Origin: Ascoidea rubescens DSM 1968
Taxonomy: Eukaryota > Ascomycota > Saccharomycetes > Ascoideales > Ascoideaceae
Direction: 5' to 3'
NCBI RefSeq assembly: GCF_001661345.1
Contig: NW_017962915.1
Span: forward strand, 1 to 64,000
Length of the DNA stretch: 64,000 bases
Under the pieces are notes generated by a model, which was not told the DNA's origin, did not search any database, and saw nothing but the letters and a program-made list of their open reading frames with translations. Made by a program: the position numbers and the translations under genes. Position 1 is the stretch's first letter. Every line of letters begins with the position of its first letter. Below, one piece after another: positions 1 to 11,274 of this stretch.

Positions 1-135
1 TTTTGTTAAATAGCTTATTATAAATAAATATTGAAATTGCTTAGTATTGTCTAACTATGGGTCTTTTTATCATCTCTTTCACCACACTATTTACATTAGT
101 AACAACGATGTTGAGGATTGAAATAGTTTGCCGAT

Positions 136-689
136 ATGGTTGATTCTGAAGAAGAGAAGGGGGAGGACAAAGTTTCCCATGATGATGAGAGATTGAATTT
201 TAATATAAGTAAAGAATTAGAAAAGCATTGTAAAGAAATCGAATCAATATACCAATTATTATCCCATAAATTAGACGCTGTAAGTTCTGCCCACTCCATT
301 CCAAAACCTGCTGAAAAAGAAGTTGATATTAAAGTCAATACTTCAACAATGTAAAATGCTCAACGCTCATCAATGTCAAATACAACCACATTAGCACCAC
401 AAGAAATTTATAAGCCCACTGTTGGTATAGATAGTAAAGAGGTTAAACTCAAGAATGATTGATTATCTCCAAAAATGAGTTGTCAAGAGATGATAAAAAT
501 AGGCCATGTAGGGCCAATAAAAGGCAGAGATGTAAGATGCTCAAAACCAAAGATGAAAATAAGAGGTTTAAGAAAAACGATAAAAATCATGTTATTCAGA
601 CACTTAAAAGGGCCAATGTTACTGTGATTGGTAAGAAGGATGAGAAAACAGTGTATATGGCAAGCAGAAAAAGGAAAAAGAGCCTCTGA
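136..689 (+). pseudogene. unidentified relic ORFs, possibly one broken gene
   Basis: Two short open frames lie in tandem. The first (136-354) encodes a Glu/Lys-rich, helix-prone 72-aa peptide, and the same frame reads on after its stop for about 35 codons of protein-like sequence (APQEIYKPTVGIDSKEVKLK). The second (459-689), in another frame, is a very basic Lys/Arg-rich 76-aa peptide. The protein-like composition across both frames suggests the remnant of a single gene. No family is recognised. It sits left of a fossil LTR and a broken TBF1 copy, in a stretch that holds no intact gene, which supports decay rather than a working small gene. It could also be chance ORFs. Confidence 0.25.
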
Positions 690-780
690 CAAGCAATTAC
701 CTTAGACCATGGTTTAGAAAGGGATAATAGGTTTATAGTACATTATAATACACTTTCTAAATATCCCACATGACTGTTCA

Positions 781-993
781 TCAGATATCAGGCTGGAAAT
801 AGCTTTGCAAAATTTTCCTAAATATTTTTTTCACCTCTGGTTCTAGTCTGATGAAATCAACAATCGTAGCAGCTTCATCTTTTCTAATATCGTTGATTTC
901 AAGCATGCTATTTGACTCCCTCCGAAATATTTTCTCCAACCTGGAGTTGATTTCAGCCATTTTTGGTGAACTTGTTGACATGGATATATTCAA
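781..993 (-). CDS. small unidentified ORF, 70 aa
   Basis: This open frame encodes a charged, apparently all-helical peptide with hydrophobic residues spaced as in amphipathic helices (AATIVDFIRL, EVKKIFRKIL). Three methionines lie within the first 12 codons, so the true start is unclear. Composition is more protein-like than the shadow ORF on the other strand. No family is recognised; small histone-fold and DASH-complex proteins were compared from memory and did not fit. No intact neighbour supports it, and it may be a relic or chance ORF. Confidence 0.25.
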   Translation of the reverse strand: MNISMSTSSPKMAEINSRLEKIFRRESNSMLEINDIRKDEAATIVDFIRLEPEVKKIFRKILQSYFQPDI

Positions 994-1099
994 TATAATT
1001 TTTTTTATTTTGGTCTGTTTATTGGAGTTATAAAAGTCCTCGACGTGGTCGGTCGACAGTGATTCGAGCTCGACGGTCGAACAAAACGAAAAGATTAAT

Positions 1100-1458
1100 T
1101 GTTGTATTTCGTTTCGTCAAGCAAACGGACATTTGTCCGACCATTTATAGCTAGAACTATCCGTATCTCTGATACGGATACATAATGTACGGATGGAATA
1201 AGCAATCCGCACAGCATTCCTCTTCTGCGTTGTAACTAACCTCAACCAGTTAATAATTGTTGTGAAGCAGTCGGATGTGTTGTAGCGAATCCATGATAAT
1301 ATTAAGGTAAAATAGTATATAGGAAAGAACGTAGATGAGATCGCCAACCCCTTTTATAGGGAACCGGGTTAGATCCCAGAGCGTCACGAGAGCAGACCGG
1401 TAACAGATACCGAGGGACAGGTAGGAGTCGAATGTAGACATCCGGCTGCTCTGCAACA
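1100..1458 (-). mobile_element. fossil LTR-like sequence (Ty-type retrotransposon, solo or truncated)
   Basis: Read on the minus strand, this stretch starts with TGTTG at 1458 and can end with CAACA at 1100 (alternative CAACA ends at 1258 and 1278). These are the usual termini of yeast Ty long terminal repeats. A TATA box (CTATAAAAG) lies at about 1351-1360, some 100 bases inside the 5' end, as expected for an LTR promoter. Base composition is richer in G+C than the surroundings. No gag or pol coding sequence is visible nearby and I see no matching 5-bp target duplication at any of the possible ends, so it looks like an old solo or truncated LTR. The subfamily cannot be told. Confidence 0.4.
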
Positions 1459-1911
1459 CCTTACATTGTTTTTATGTATTTTGATATTATTAGAATACTG
1501 TACACTCTTTTTTTTCAAAATTCCATTCAAATTCTTGATAATAATTCCGAGCGTTGCAACAAACCGATAAAATCAAAAAAAGAAATTCAATTACAATGCA
1601 ACAAAAAGAAAACAAAGAAATTTATAAATAGAAATGAAATCAACACCATTAATGGTGAATTAGCTTGTGTGATTGTTGGATTGTATTGGGGTTATTCTGT
1701 CATCTGTGTTAATATCAGTACTTTGTGTAATGTCTGTTTTCCACAAGTTTCCCGCTTCTGTAGTCATCAAATTTTTATTTTATGAAGCGTCATGTTCCCG
1801 TTCATTTTCATCCATCGTCTCTTTTAGATGGTGATATTTCAAAGAATCAATTTTGTTTATTTCATCTCGAATTCACTTATCAGTAAAATCTGCATCCCCA
1901 GTTGAACAAAT
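1459..1911. other. non-genic stretch between LTR-like fossil and TBF1 relic
   Basis: AT-rich sequence. A 103-codon open frame at 1474-1785 has a Lys/Asn/Ile/Cys-rich composition typical of random AT-rich DNA and no recognisable motif. I see nothing else. Confidence 0.4.
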
Positions 1912-4900
1912 TTAAATAGCAGAAATGTTGTCAGGAGGATCGCTTTTTCTGTTTCTTATGAAGATGGACAAGGGACTTTGAAGTTCGCTTGACTTTCTTC
2001 TACTTCTGATAGCTGTATCTTCATGGTCCAAATCTCCTGTAACTTTATCTAAATAGACAGGTACAAGCTGATTTCTTTTTAAATAATACATCTTCCAATT
2101 TCCGCTTCGTCTTTCAATTTACTTTGCGTTCTGTTCCTTAAATATTCAGAAGTGGTTCCACCTGCACCATGGAGCTCTAATATTTTAGCCCATCTGGGCC
2201 CAATTTTTAATAATCCGTGTTTTAAAGCAGCTTCATCTTTCGACCATGGGCGTCTAATTGAGTTTTTATTTTTTGATTTATTTCGATGTAAGGTTTTACT
2301 TTTTTCAAGCTCAGAAACGCTTCGATTTGCGTAAGAAAATACTTCCTCAGAATTACCAAGATGATATTCCCGAGATTGAGAAAGAGAAACAGTAGACAAA
2401 TTCGAACGATGCTCAGGGTTTTGATTTGGGTTCAGAGAACAAGTTGGAGAAAATGAATGTGATGAATGATGTGAGAAGCCGGGATTTTCTCCAGATATTA
2501 TGGATTGTTTTGTGAGAATAGAACTACAAACATCTGAAAGCAAAGATAAGTTATAATGCGCATTAAATGATGCAGAATTATTGTTTGATGAACTAGAAAT
2601 GGACAAATGATAAGTCTCAATGGGGTTATTTGTGAATTGCAGAGATTTACGAGAGGTAGACTGGTTGTGATTGAAATCGGAAATCTTAGCTTGGTTTGAA
2701 GCTTCAACCAATGACGTCAAAAAGTCATGAGAACCATTTTCACTTCCTGATGCTTTATCTATATGGTTTTGATTTGATCGCTTCCTTTAATCTTGATATA
2801 CTAATTGGTTTTCTGCTTGCTCTTTATTTTAAGACTCAAAGTTAATATCATCACCATTTTCAATTGAACTAGAAAAAAAATTCCTAGCTAAATTTTTCGA
2901 AATTGATTTCAATTCAATACTTGCAGAGTCCAAAATCTTTGAATATTTGAATGGCCGAAAGGTCAGTTCATGAAATTAATTAAATCCCTGTAGTAAAGAA
3001 CCGTCAAAGTTGATTTCAATTTTGGAATTTGAGAAATTACGTTGTGAGCCAAAGATTTCAAAACTGCAGTTTGTGGGACTGTCATCTAGCTCAAGTGCAC
3101 ACTTTCTTCCTCTTCTGCTATAAATGATGAACCCAATGTTTTTTTTAATATACTCAAACAATTCCTTGACAAATTGAAAATACTTGTACTTTTTGGCCAA
3201 ATTTTCCAAAATATCTTCTTTCAACAAGCTTTCTATTCGGGAATTGCATCTATTGACAAAATCAGTTTCAGCAGGAGTTAAAGTATTAGAGGAACTTCTT
3301 CTTAATTTAAAGATGGTGGTTTTGGGAAATTACTAAAATCTCAATGTGTTTTTTTTCTAGAGTTGAAAACACAGGGCTTTATTGCTGCCTTATCAGAAGT
3401 TGAGAAATCAATAATGGAAATCGCTGAGGATATCTTTTCCGGTAACATTGACCAACACCAGTAGTATTTGTAGTTGCAATGATATCATTTTGTGATTGGT
3501 TTGACAAGGGATTGGATAGTTCTGTATCTAGAGTCACTGCATTAGAAGCAGGGCAGAATACGTTTAATAAGTTTTCATCCAAATCACTTAATGAAACTGT
3601 ATCCATCATTCCCAAAGTGCAACAGATAAAAGTTGCAATATTTGATTTTCTTAGAGCAGTTTCAATGATATCTTCTTCACCTCTTAAAATCGAGGATGCG
3701 ACATTTCCAGGCTTCCAAAATCCGGGCAAGACATTATGAACAGTTAAAAAGGGATTTTTTTTGAAAGTAAATTGTTTTAATTAAATCAAACAAGCGAGAT
3801 AAATCAAAAAATGTTGCACCTAAGGGCGTAGTTTCCATTTTAAAAACGGTTTCCAAAAACTTAAAAAAGGAAGTCGAAATGATTAGATAAAGAATTTGAG
3901 TTGATAAATTATCTAGAATTGAAATTGTATAAATGTTTAATTGCAAATTAAGAGGTAAGCCAAATGGAGCAATTAATGGTAAGGGTGAACCACCCAATTG
4001 AGCTTGTGAGATTGAAGGGAACTTGAAAAAAGAAGGTGGGTAATATTTGTCAATTATTAAGGTTTCTATTTTTGATTTCGACAAAGTTCGAATGTCCAAG
4101 GGTTTTTTATATTGGCTTTCATCATCGTTGACAGCTTCTGAATTCTTTTTATTCTTTCTTTCATTAATCTAATTGGTATGAAAACTAGAGTTTATTTTGT
4201 TGTGTATCTAACTAGTGGTATCCACAGATTTATTGTTTTTCTCAATAGGAGTTTGTTCAGTATGATTTTATTTTTCTGATTTTCATATGTGTTGTCATTG
4301 TTAGCATGATTTGAATTAACTCTTTAGCTACAGGACTCTCGGCTTCAGCAGTTTGAAGCTACACATCTTCAGCTTCACAAGATTGAAATTTAACTTTTTC
4401 AACTTCATGACTTTAGCCTTTATTTGAAGCGACAGCTTTTATTTTGTCGTTCTGATTACAAAGGTGGTGGATATTTTGCCTTTTCAGAGCTTGGTCATTG
4501 ACAGTTGATCGTTCAACCAACGCCAGAACACTTTGAGAATTTTGTAGTTTTTCTTTTTGAAGTATATACCGTTTTTAATATTTTTAACTGAGGACCACTT
4601 TTTTGAGAAGAACCAGCTTGTATTTTTTGTGAATAAATACAGGATTGAATTGAAGATGAGGTTGAAGTATGTGTGATCAAAGAAGATTAGAATTGAAATG
4701 TCAAAATCAAAATTTGAATTCTGGTATAAATTAAAAATGGTGGAGAAGTTTCTGTTATACCAGGTTCTGCTAACTTTAATGCTATTTAGGTCAACTGGGA
4801 TTCTACCACTACCTATTTGACTCTAGCTAGGAAAGTCTTTTTATTTTGAAGTTGATTTTAAAGTTAGTAAACCATCTCATGAACATAGAGTAAACCAAGA

Positions 4901-5320
4901 GATAGTATGGATAACAATTTGTTGATTAGGTATCGTAAAGAATTTGTTTTATAAGAGGTGATACCAATTAGTGAGTCTTCTTCAGTGATGTAAAATTTTT
5001 GAAAGTCTAGAGTTGAAGGATTATTTGGAAATAGTTGATCATATAGGTCTGTTTGCGGGTCGATATTCAGGATTGTTGGGTCTGTGTTGATTATATTATC
5101 AGATTGAGTTTGTTTTTTTTTTGGCTGAATTTAGTTGAAAGACTATTGTTCGTACAACTGTTTGACCTCATTGTTTTATTTTGAGAGGTAGAGGTATTAA
5201 AGTTATTGATTGATAGTAAATTGTGGTTTGAAGAAAAAGAGAGATCAGAAGAGTATGATAAATCAGAAGAGTATGATAAATCAGAAGAGTATGATAAATC
5301 AGAAGTTGTTGAATGCAAAG
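1912..5320 (-). pseudogene. TBF1: decayed copy of TBF1 (telobox/Myb DNA-binding factor)
   Basis: Blocks of Tbf1-like protein lie in the right order on the minus strand but in several frames separated by stops. The dimerisation (TRFH-like) region is at 4099-3379: ISILDNLSTQILYLI, then PGFWKPGN, ILRGEEDIIETALRKSN and NVFCP. A second conserved block is at about 3300-2976 (TLTPAETDFVNRCNSRIESL, FVKELFEYIKKNIGFII). The telobox Myb domain is at 2266-2060 ([22 protein letters not shown]), followed after a frame change by [11 protein letters not shown] and YLDKVTG, ending at 1912. The part above 4150 is low-complexity, including a hexapeptide repeat, and is only inferred to be the N-terminal extension. 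Tbf1 is essential in S. cerevisiae and binds TTAGGG-type sites, so an intact copy is presumably elsewhere in the genome. Confidence 0.82.
5245..5305 (-). repeat. 18-bp tandem repeat, 3.4 copies
   Basis: The unit TCAGAAGAGTATGATAAA occurs three times head to tail, plus seven bases of a fourth copy. On the minus strand it encodes a DLSYSS hexapeptide repeat. It lies in the presumed N-terminal part of the broken TBF1 copy. The copies are identical although the host reading frame is broken, so the repeat is young or recently homogenised. Confidence 0.8.
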
Positions 5321-6271
5321 AGGTTCTTCGTTCTTTCTATTTTTGGATTGAGTCGTTATTATTGAATGAGATGATATCTGATTGGGATACATCGAAAGGG
5401 ATTCTTTCTCTTTTAACATTATTGTTTAGTATTATTGTTCAAGTAATGAGAAGAAGAGATAGAAGTTGGGATAATTTCTGATGCAGCACTGGAAAAGATT
5501 TCAGTGTTATATTGATCGATGAAGAGATTGGTTGAAATGAGTATTTCAGTAAATATTCCAAAATACGTAATTGTGCCCAAAATTATTATAACCGCGATAA
5601 CAGTATATCAATATTCATACTTAGTTTATGATATTAATGCATATCATAAACATGAGGTTAACAAGGATTGAAAGAATGATAAGAGAGTTATCATTGAGAA
5701 ACTTTAGAAACATACTAGATTGGTAGATAACAGAGTAGAAAAAAGGATCTTGAGGTTTTAAGAGATGAGGTTGCTTCATCGGCCAAAATAATCATTGGAT
5801 CTAAGGTCCGAATTCGAGACAAGAATAAATGGTAGTGGGGATTAACAGCATCTGTATTAGATACAAGATCAAATACCTGATTGTCTGTATATAAAAGCAA
5901 TTATAACTAGTTGGAGATACCATTTCAAATAATTCACTACGCGTTTAAATTATATTTAAGTGGTATAATTTTTTTTTCAGTACAATTTAATCCGAAATAA
6001 ATTAAAGCTACAGGAACTAAACAATTTAACCCTAGCACAAAATATTAAGGAAATATAAGAATTCCAAAAAGACCAAATCAAATTTTAAAACAAGATATAA
6101 AGAAAGTTTTTTGTGAAAATGATGAAAAACGTTGATTAAAAAACCCCCAGATCAAAAAAATTGGGATTTGGTATGTTTAAATGTAGATATAATTAAAAGT
6201 CTTAGAATTATAAAACAAAACTAAGGAAAGAATTAAATTAGGATATGAACCTTGATAAGAAATTTATATAA
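5320..6271. other. non-genic stretch with short ABC-ATPase-like motif
   Basis: No intact gene is seen here. A minus-strand frame at 5715-5900 contains RIRTLDPMIILADEATSSL, which resembles the Walker B/D-loop region of ABC ATPases (xxxPxxxxxDEATSxLD). Without Walker A or signature motifs this may be chance or a tiny relic. The part from 5940 to 6271 is AT-rich and presumably holds the 3' UTR of the downstream glucanase gene. Confidence 0.35.
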
Positions 6272-7174
6272 TTAAGCAGTTGATGGAGCATCACCTAAGA
6301 CTCCAAAGCTTTTCTCAACATGCCATTCGTTTTGAGATTTCCATAACTCATTATAAGCAGAGAAAAGGAAAGAAGAAGCAGCAGAAGTGGATTGAATGGC
6401 TTTAACAGCAATTTTTTGTTCTTCTACACCTGGAATAGCGTTGTTGTATGGCAAACCAGATGAAGGCCATCCTGTTTCCAAAACAACAACATCTCTGTCA
6501 TAACCATGTTCGTGACAAAATTGCCAAACTGCTTGGATACGTGAAAGAACATAGTCACCAGCACCTTCGGCAGTTGAGTTATCAAAGAATGGATGAGAGT
6601 TAATGCCAATGTAATCATTAAATTCACATAAAGATGGATTGCCATAGTAGGAAGAAACGGTATCAGCGGTAAGAATATGGCCGGGGAAAGTGGATAAAAG
6701 TGATTTGACAGTTTCAACAAAACCTTTAACTTGGTCAGCAGAATACCAATTGTTATAAACTAATTCATTTCCAACAATGACGGTGTCAACAACATCGTTG
6801 AATTGTTTTCCAGCAAAACCACAGGAAGCAGCAATGGACCAGATTTCGTTTTGCAAAGCCTCAGTAGAGGAAACATCGTTCAATGCAACAACCAATTTTT
6901 GAGAATCGTCTAAAGCTTCCAAAGCATATTGGACGACGGAACAAGCGTTAGAGTAAAGACGAATGTAAGGAAAGTCTTTCAAGTAGGAAACATCGGTACG
7001 AATTTGAGCAGGGGTTCTGCAGTTGTAATCTTTGTCATAGGGAGTATAGGTAGTACCTTTAAAACCTTTGACGTAGTCAGGTATAGAGACATCTCTTTTA
7101 GCAATGATGGCAGCCTCAGAAGAACCAAGGAGAGCAACAGCAACAGCTGCGATAGCAGAAAAGGAGAATTTCAT
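6272..7174 (-). CDS. secreted GH17 cell-wall glucanase, SCW4/SCW10/MP65 type
   Basis: This 300-aa protein has a signal peptide (residues 1-21) and a Kex2-type Lys-Arg site at 26-27, then a complete glycoside hydrolase family 17 domain. The proton donor Glu137 lies in VIVGNELVY and the nucleophile Glu233 in VVLETGWPSSG. The family consists of soluble yeast cell-wall proteins (Scw4, Scw10, Candida Mp65) thought to remodel beta-1,3-glucan. Unlike Scw4/Scw10 it has no Ser/Thr-rich linker between propeptide and catalytic domain. The reading frame extends 44 codons upstream, but the internal ATG at 7174 is chosen because it begins the signal peptide directly. An AT-rich TATA-like element lies about 110 bases upstream. 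Confidence 0.88.
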   Translation of the reverse strand: MKFSFSAIAAVAVALLGSSEAAIIAKRDVSIPDYVKGFKGTTYTPYDKDYNCRTPAQIRTDVSYLKDFPYIRLYSNACSVVQYALEALDDSQKLVVALNDVSSTEALQNEIWSIAASCGFAGKQFNDVVDTVIVGNELVYNNWYSADQVKGFVETVKSLLSTFPGHILTADTVSSYYGNPSLCEFNDYIGINSHPFFDNSTAEGAGDYVLSRIQAVWQFCHEHGYDRDVVVLETGWPSSGLPYNNAIPGVEEQKIAVKAIQSTSAASSFLFSAYNELWKSQNEWHVEKSFGVLGDAPSTA

Positions 7175-7280
7175 AATAAAGTATTTGAGATGAGAATTAA
7201 AACAGGAAAAGAAATTGAAAAACAAGTTTGAAAAATAAATATGAAAGCTGGATGATGAAAAAACAAACGAGGGACAGTTA

Positions 7281-7290
7281 TTATATAATA
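7281..7290 (-). promoter_or_regulatory. TATA-like element of the GH17 glucanase gene
   Basis: On the minus strand the sequence TATTATATAA lies about 110 bases before the chosen start codon, a normal yeast TATA distance. Confidence 0.4.
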
Positions 7291-7306
7291 GAGCAATGAA
7301 GCACAA

Positions 7307-8049
7307 CTATTTATACAACGATGTTCAGCACAAAATAGCAATATATGATGTCGATGTCAGATTATTTATAGCTAAGAAAGCAAGATATTTCACCAAGAAA
7401 AAAGAGAAAGAAAGGTGAAGAAATATAAAAAAAGAAAAGCGGATAAAAAGAAACCTGGTACAAAAAGGCTCAGATTAGTCTGCCCAGAACAAAAACCTTA
7501 GCAACCTGTTCAGACCAGGAACAGGCAACGAAAAGCTCAATTCCTTCACGCTTCAACGTTCTGCCTGTTTTAGACGGGAGCGCAACATCCATCGTGCAGC
7601 GCTTCTATTTTTACTTTGGGTGTGCTGCAGAGCGCACGCTGATTGGCTGCCGCACATTCCTTGTCTGTGAAGCCGGCTAACTGCTGACTCCCCGGCAGCA
7701 CGGTTTGTTGACGTGCAAAGCAGAGTATGCAGAATGCATGTCTGGAAATCTTCCGAGCGCCAATTCCTTCGCTTCCTCATCTATTTGTGGACGTTCAGCT
7801 CAACAACTCCCAATCTATATATAACCCCAATGACCATATACCTTACATTTTTCCTGATCACAACAATCATATTACCATCATTGCGCATACCAGTGACACT
7901 TTAACCTAGCAATGCGAAAGAGATTTAACAGATACAAATAAACATACAAACACCAAAACAAATATAGATGCAAGCTGGGGAAAGAATATAAATATAGCTA
8001 TTGATGAAAGAGATAACCACACCGTGCAGAGTATGATATAATATTCCTT
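7307..8049. other. intergenic region with GC-rich block
   Basis: This holds the promoter of the GH17 gene and the 3' end of the Pdr16/17-like gene, both on the minus strand. A markedly GC-rich block (about 7545-7760) interrupts AT-rich DNA. Short ORFs at 7553-7909 look like by-products of that composition; no RNA gene is recognised. Confidence 0.4.
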
Positions 8050-9171
8050 TTATCGTGCTGCAGTGACTTCTCCCTCTACGACCTCATATTCCTTTTCGAA
8101 AATCTGATCAGGATTGGCTTTCATGGTTGAATTGATATTTATAGATAGCCTTTCGGGTGTTTCTGCTTTCAAATCAAACTCGGTCAAGCCAATCTTTCCT
8201 CCTAGTCGATTGAAGTTTCTATATTGTAGCCTCTTCTTGGATTGCCCATTTTTGATCAATGCCTCCCAATAGATTTCATGATTGTATTCGAAATCAACGC
8301 TTCCACCTTTGTACAATGTAATAAGTTGATCGCTGCCAATGAATTCCCCGAATTCTTCGCCAAAATGACACTTCTTCTTGGTGTATGGATCAACAAATGG
8401 ATAACAGATTTTAAGAAGCACATTCACCAATATGGGAATTTCATAGAATGCCGCCAACCCCAATCTTTCCGGATAATGATATTGCAATATACTAAGAATT
8501 TCTTTCATCAACTTCACTGACGGATTCTTTTTCTTCTTTAACCCAACGCCGGGAAATTTCTTGAAATCAACACATAATCCCAATTTATCAACATTCAATG
8601 GCATATAATCTATAATGATTTCCAACATAAAAATTAAAAACTCAACCTGACGATGTGATCCTTCGGTGTTCTCCTTTTCGTTGAACAAATACAATAGTGG
8701 TCGGTTTTCTTTGTCATAGCCAAAAATTAACTGCTTCCCAGTTTCATTTTCCCCTTTCACAACTTCAGGTTTAATCACATTTTCGTGGTTGATAATCTCA
8801 AAAATACCCAAATTCTTTAAAAACTCTTCCCCATATATCCCGTTACTTATTCCAAAGCTTCTTCTCCAAACAATAGAGCTCTTCAATCGTTTAATAGTCT
8901 CATCAACATCCAAATTGCATGCTCTTAAATATCGCATCATGCAGTCTCTACTCAACCACATCTTTTCAATTGAGCTAAGCCCCAACTCATTATCTTTTTC
9001 ACCGGCATTTTCTTTAACTCCTAGTTTCAATCCACTATCACTAAAGTATTCCAACACTTTCTTGTAATTAGCCTCTTCTTTCGAGCTTAGATTTTCATAT
9101 AGCTTCTCTTTAATGTTATAAGGTGCATCCTTGGGATGAACGAACACCTTATCCTTCGAATTCAAACTCAT
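8050..9171 (-). CDS. Sec14-family phosphatidylinositol transfer protein, Pdr16/Pdr17-like
   Basis: This 373-aa protein has a CRAL-TRIO N-terminal part (about 75-120, WLSRDCMMRYLRACN) and a CRAL-TRIO lipid-binding domain (about 140-310). Landmarks shared with yeast Pdr16 (Sfh3) and Pdr17 (Sfh4) are WRRSFGIS, GKQLIFGYDKENRPLLYL, SHRQVEFLIFMLE, LQYHYPERLG, YPFVDPYTKKK, FEYNHEIYW and GGKIGLTEFDL. These proteins exchange phosphatidylinositol or sterol, associate with lipid droplets or the cell periphery, and influence azole tolerance and phosphatidylserine decarboxylation. I cannot say which paralogue it matches better. It is divergent from ERG10, a sterol-pathway gene, across about 520 bases, so the two could share promoter elements. 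Confidence 0.88.
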   Translation of the reverse strand: MSLNSKDKVFVHPKDAPYNIKEKLYENLSSKEEANYKKVLEYFSDSGLKLGVKENAGEKDNELGLSSIEKMWLSRDCMMRYLRACNLDVDETIKRLKSSIVWRRSFGISNGIYGEEFLKNLGIFEIINHENVIKPEVVKGENETGKQLIFGYDKENRPLLYLFNEKENTEGSHRQVEFLIFMLEIIIDYMPLNVDKLGLCVDFKKFPGVGLKKKKNPSVKLMKEILSILQYHYPERLGLAAFYEIPILVNVLLKICYPFVDPYTKKKCHFGEEFGEFIGSDQLITLYKGGSVDFEYNHEIYWEALIKNGQSKKRLQYRNFNRLGGKIGLTEFDLKAETPERLSININSTMKANPDQIFEKEYEVVEGEVTAAR

Positions 9172-10881
<1,710 letters not shown>

Positions 10882-11274
10882 ATTGCTCTTTGGACACTCA
10901 TGCCCTTGCAACACTTATCCCATTATATACATATCTACTCATAGCTTCTTTTTTACTATTCATATAAATTGCTTATTTTCTAACAAATTCATCGTTCTTA
11001 CTGACAGACAGGTCTTTTTCGTTTTGGTAGTTGCAATTTCCACTCCATTGAAATGGGCTGGAAATTAAACTTTTTGTCTCGAATCGCTTGCCATTAAGTT
11101 GCCTCTAGTTTTGCTTTTCGGTCAAATGATTCTTCTTTTCCCAAATAAACTTCCAACATTATTTTTGATGGGACTCTCAACAGAAATTGAACCTGTCAAT
11201 AGTTCCAGAATCAAATTCAATGACTTGGAGTTGCACCGAATCCATCTGTTATATTGTTTAATTACCCAATAAAA

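Noticed and set aside
1474-1785. 103-codon plus-strand ORF
   Set aside because: Composition is that of random AT-rich DNA with scattered Cys; no motif and no sensible start context.
7553-7909. Small ORFs in the GC-rich block upstream of the GH17 gene
   Set aside because: No recognisable motif and frames overlap on both strands; better explained as a compositional by-product in a promoter region.
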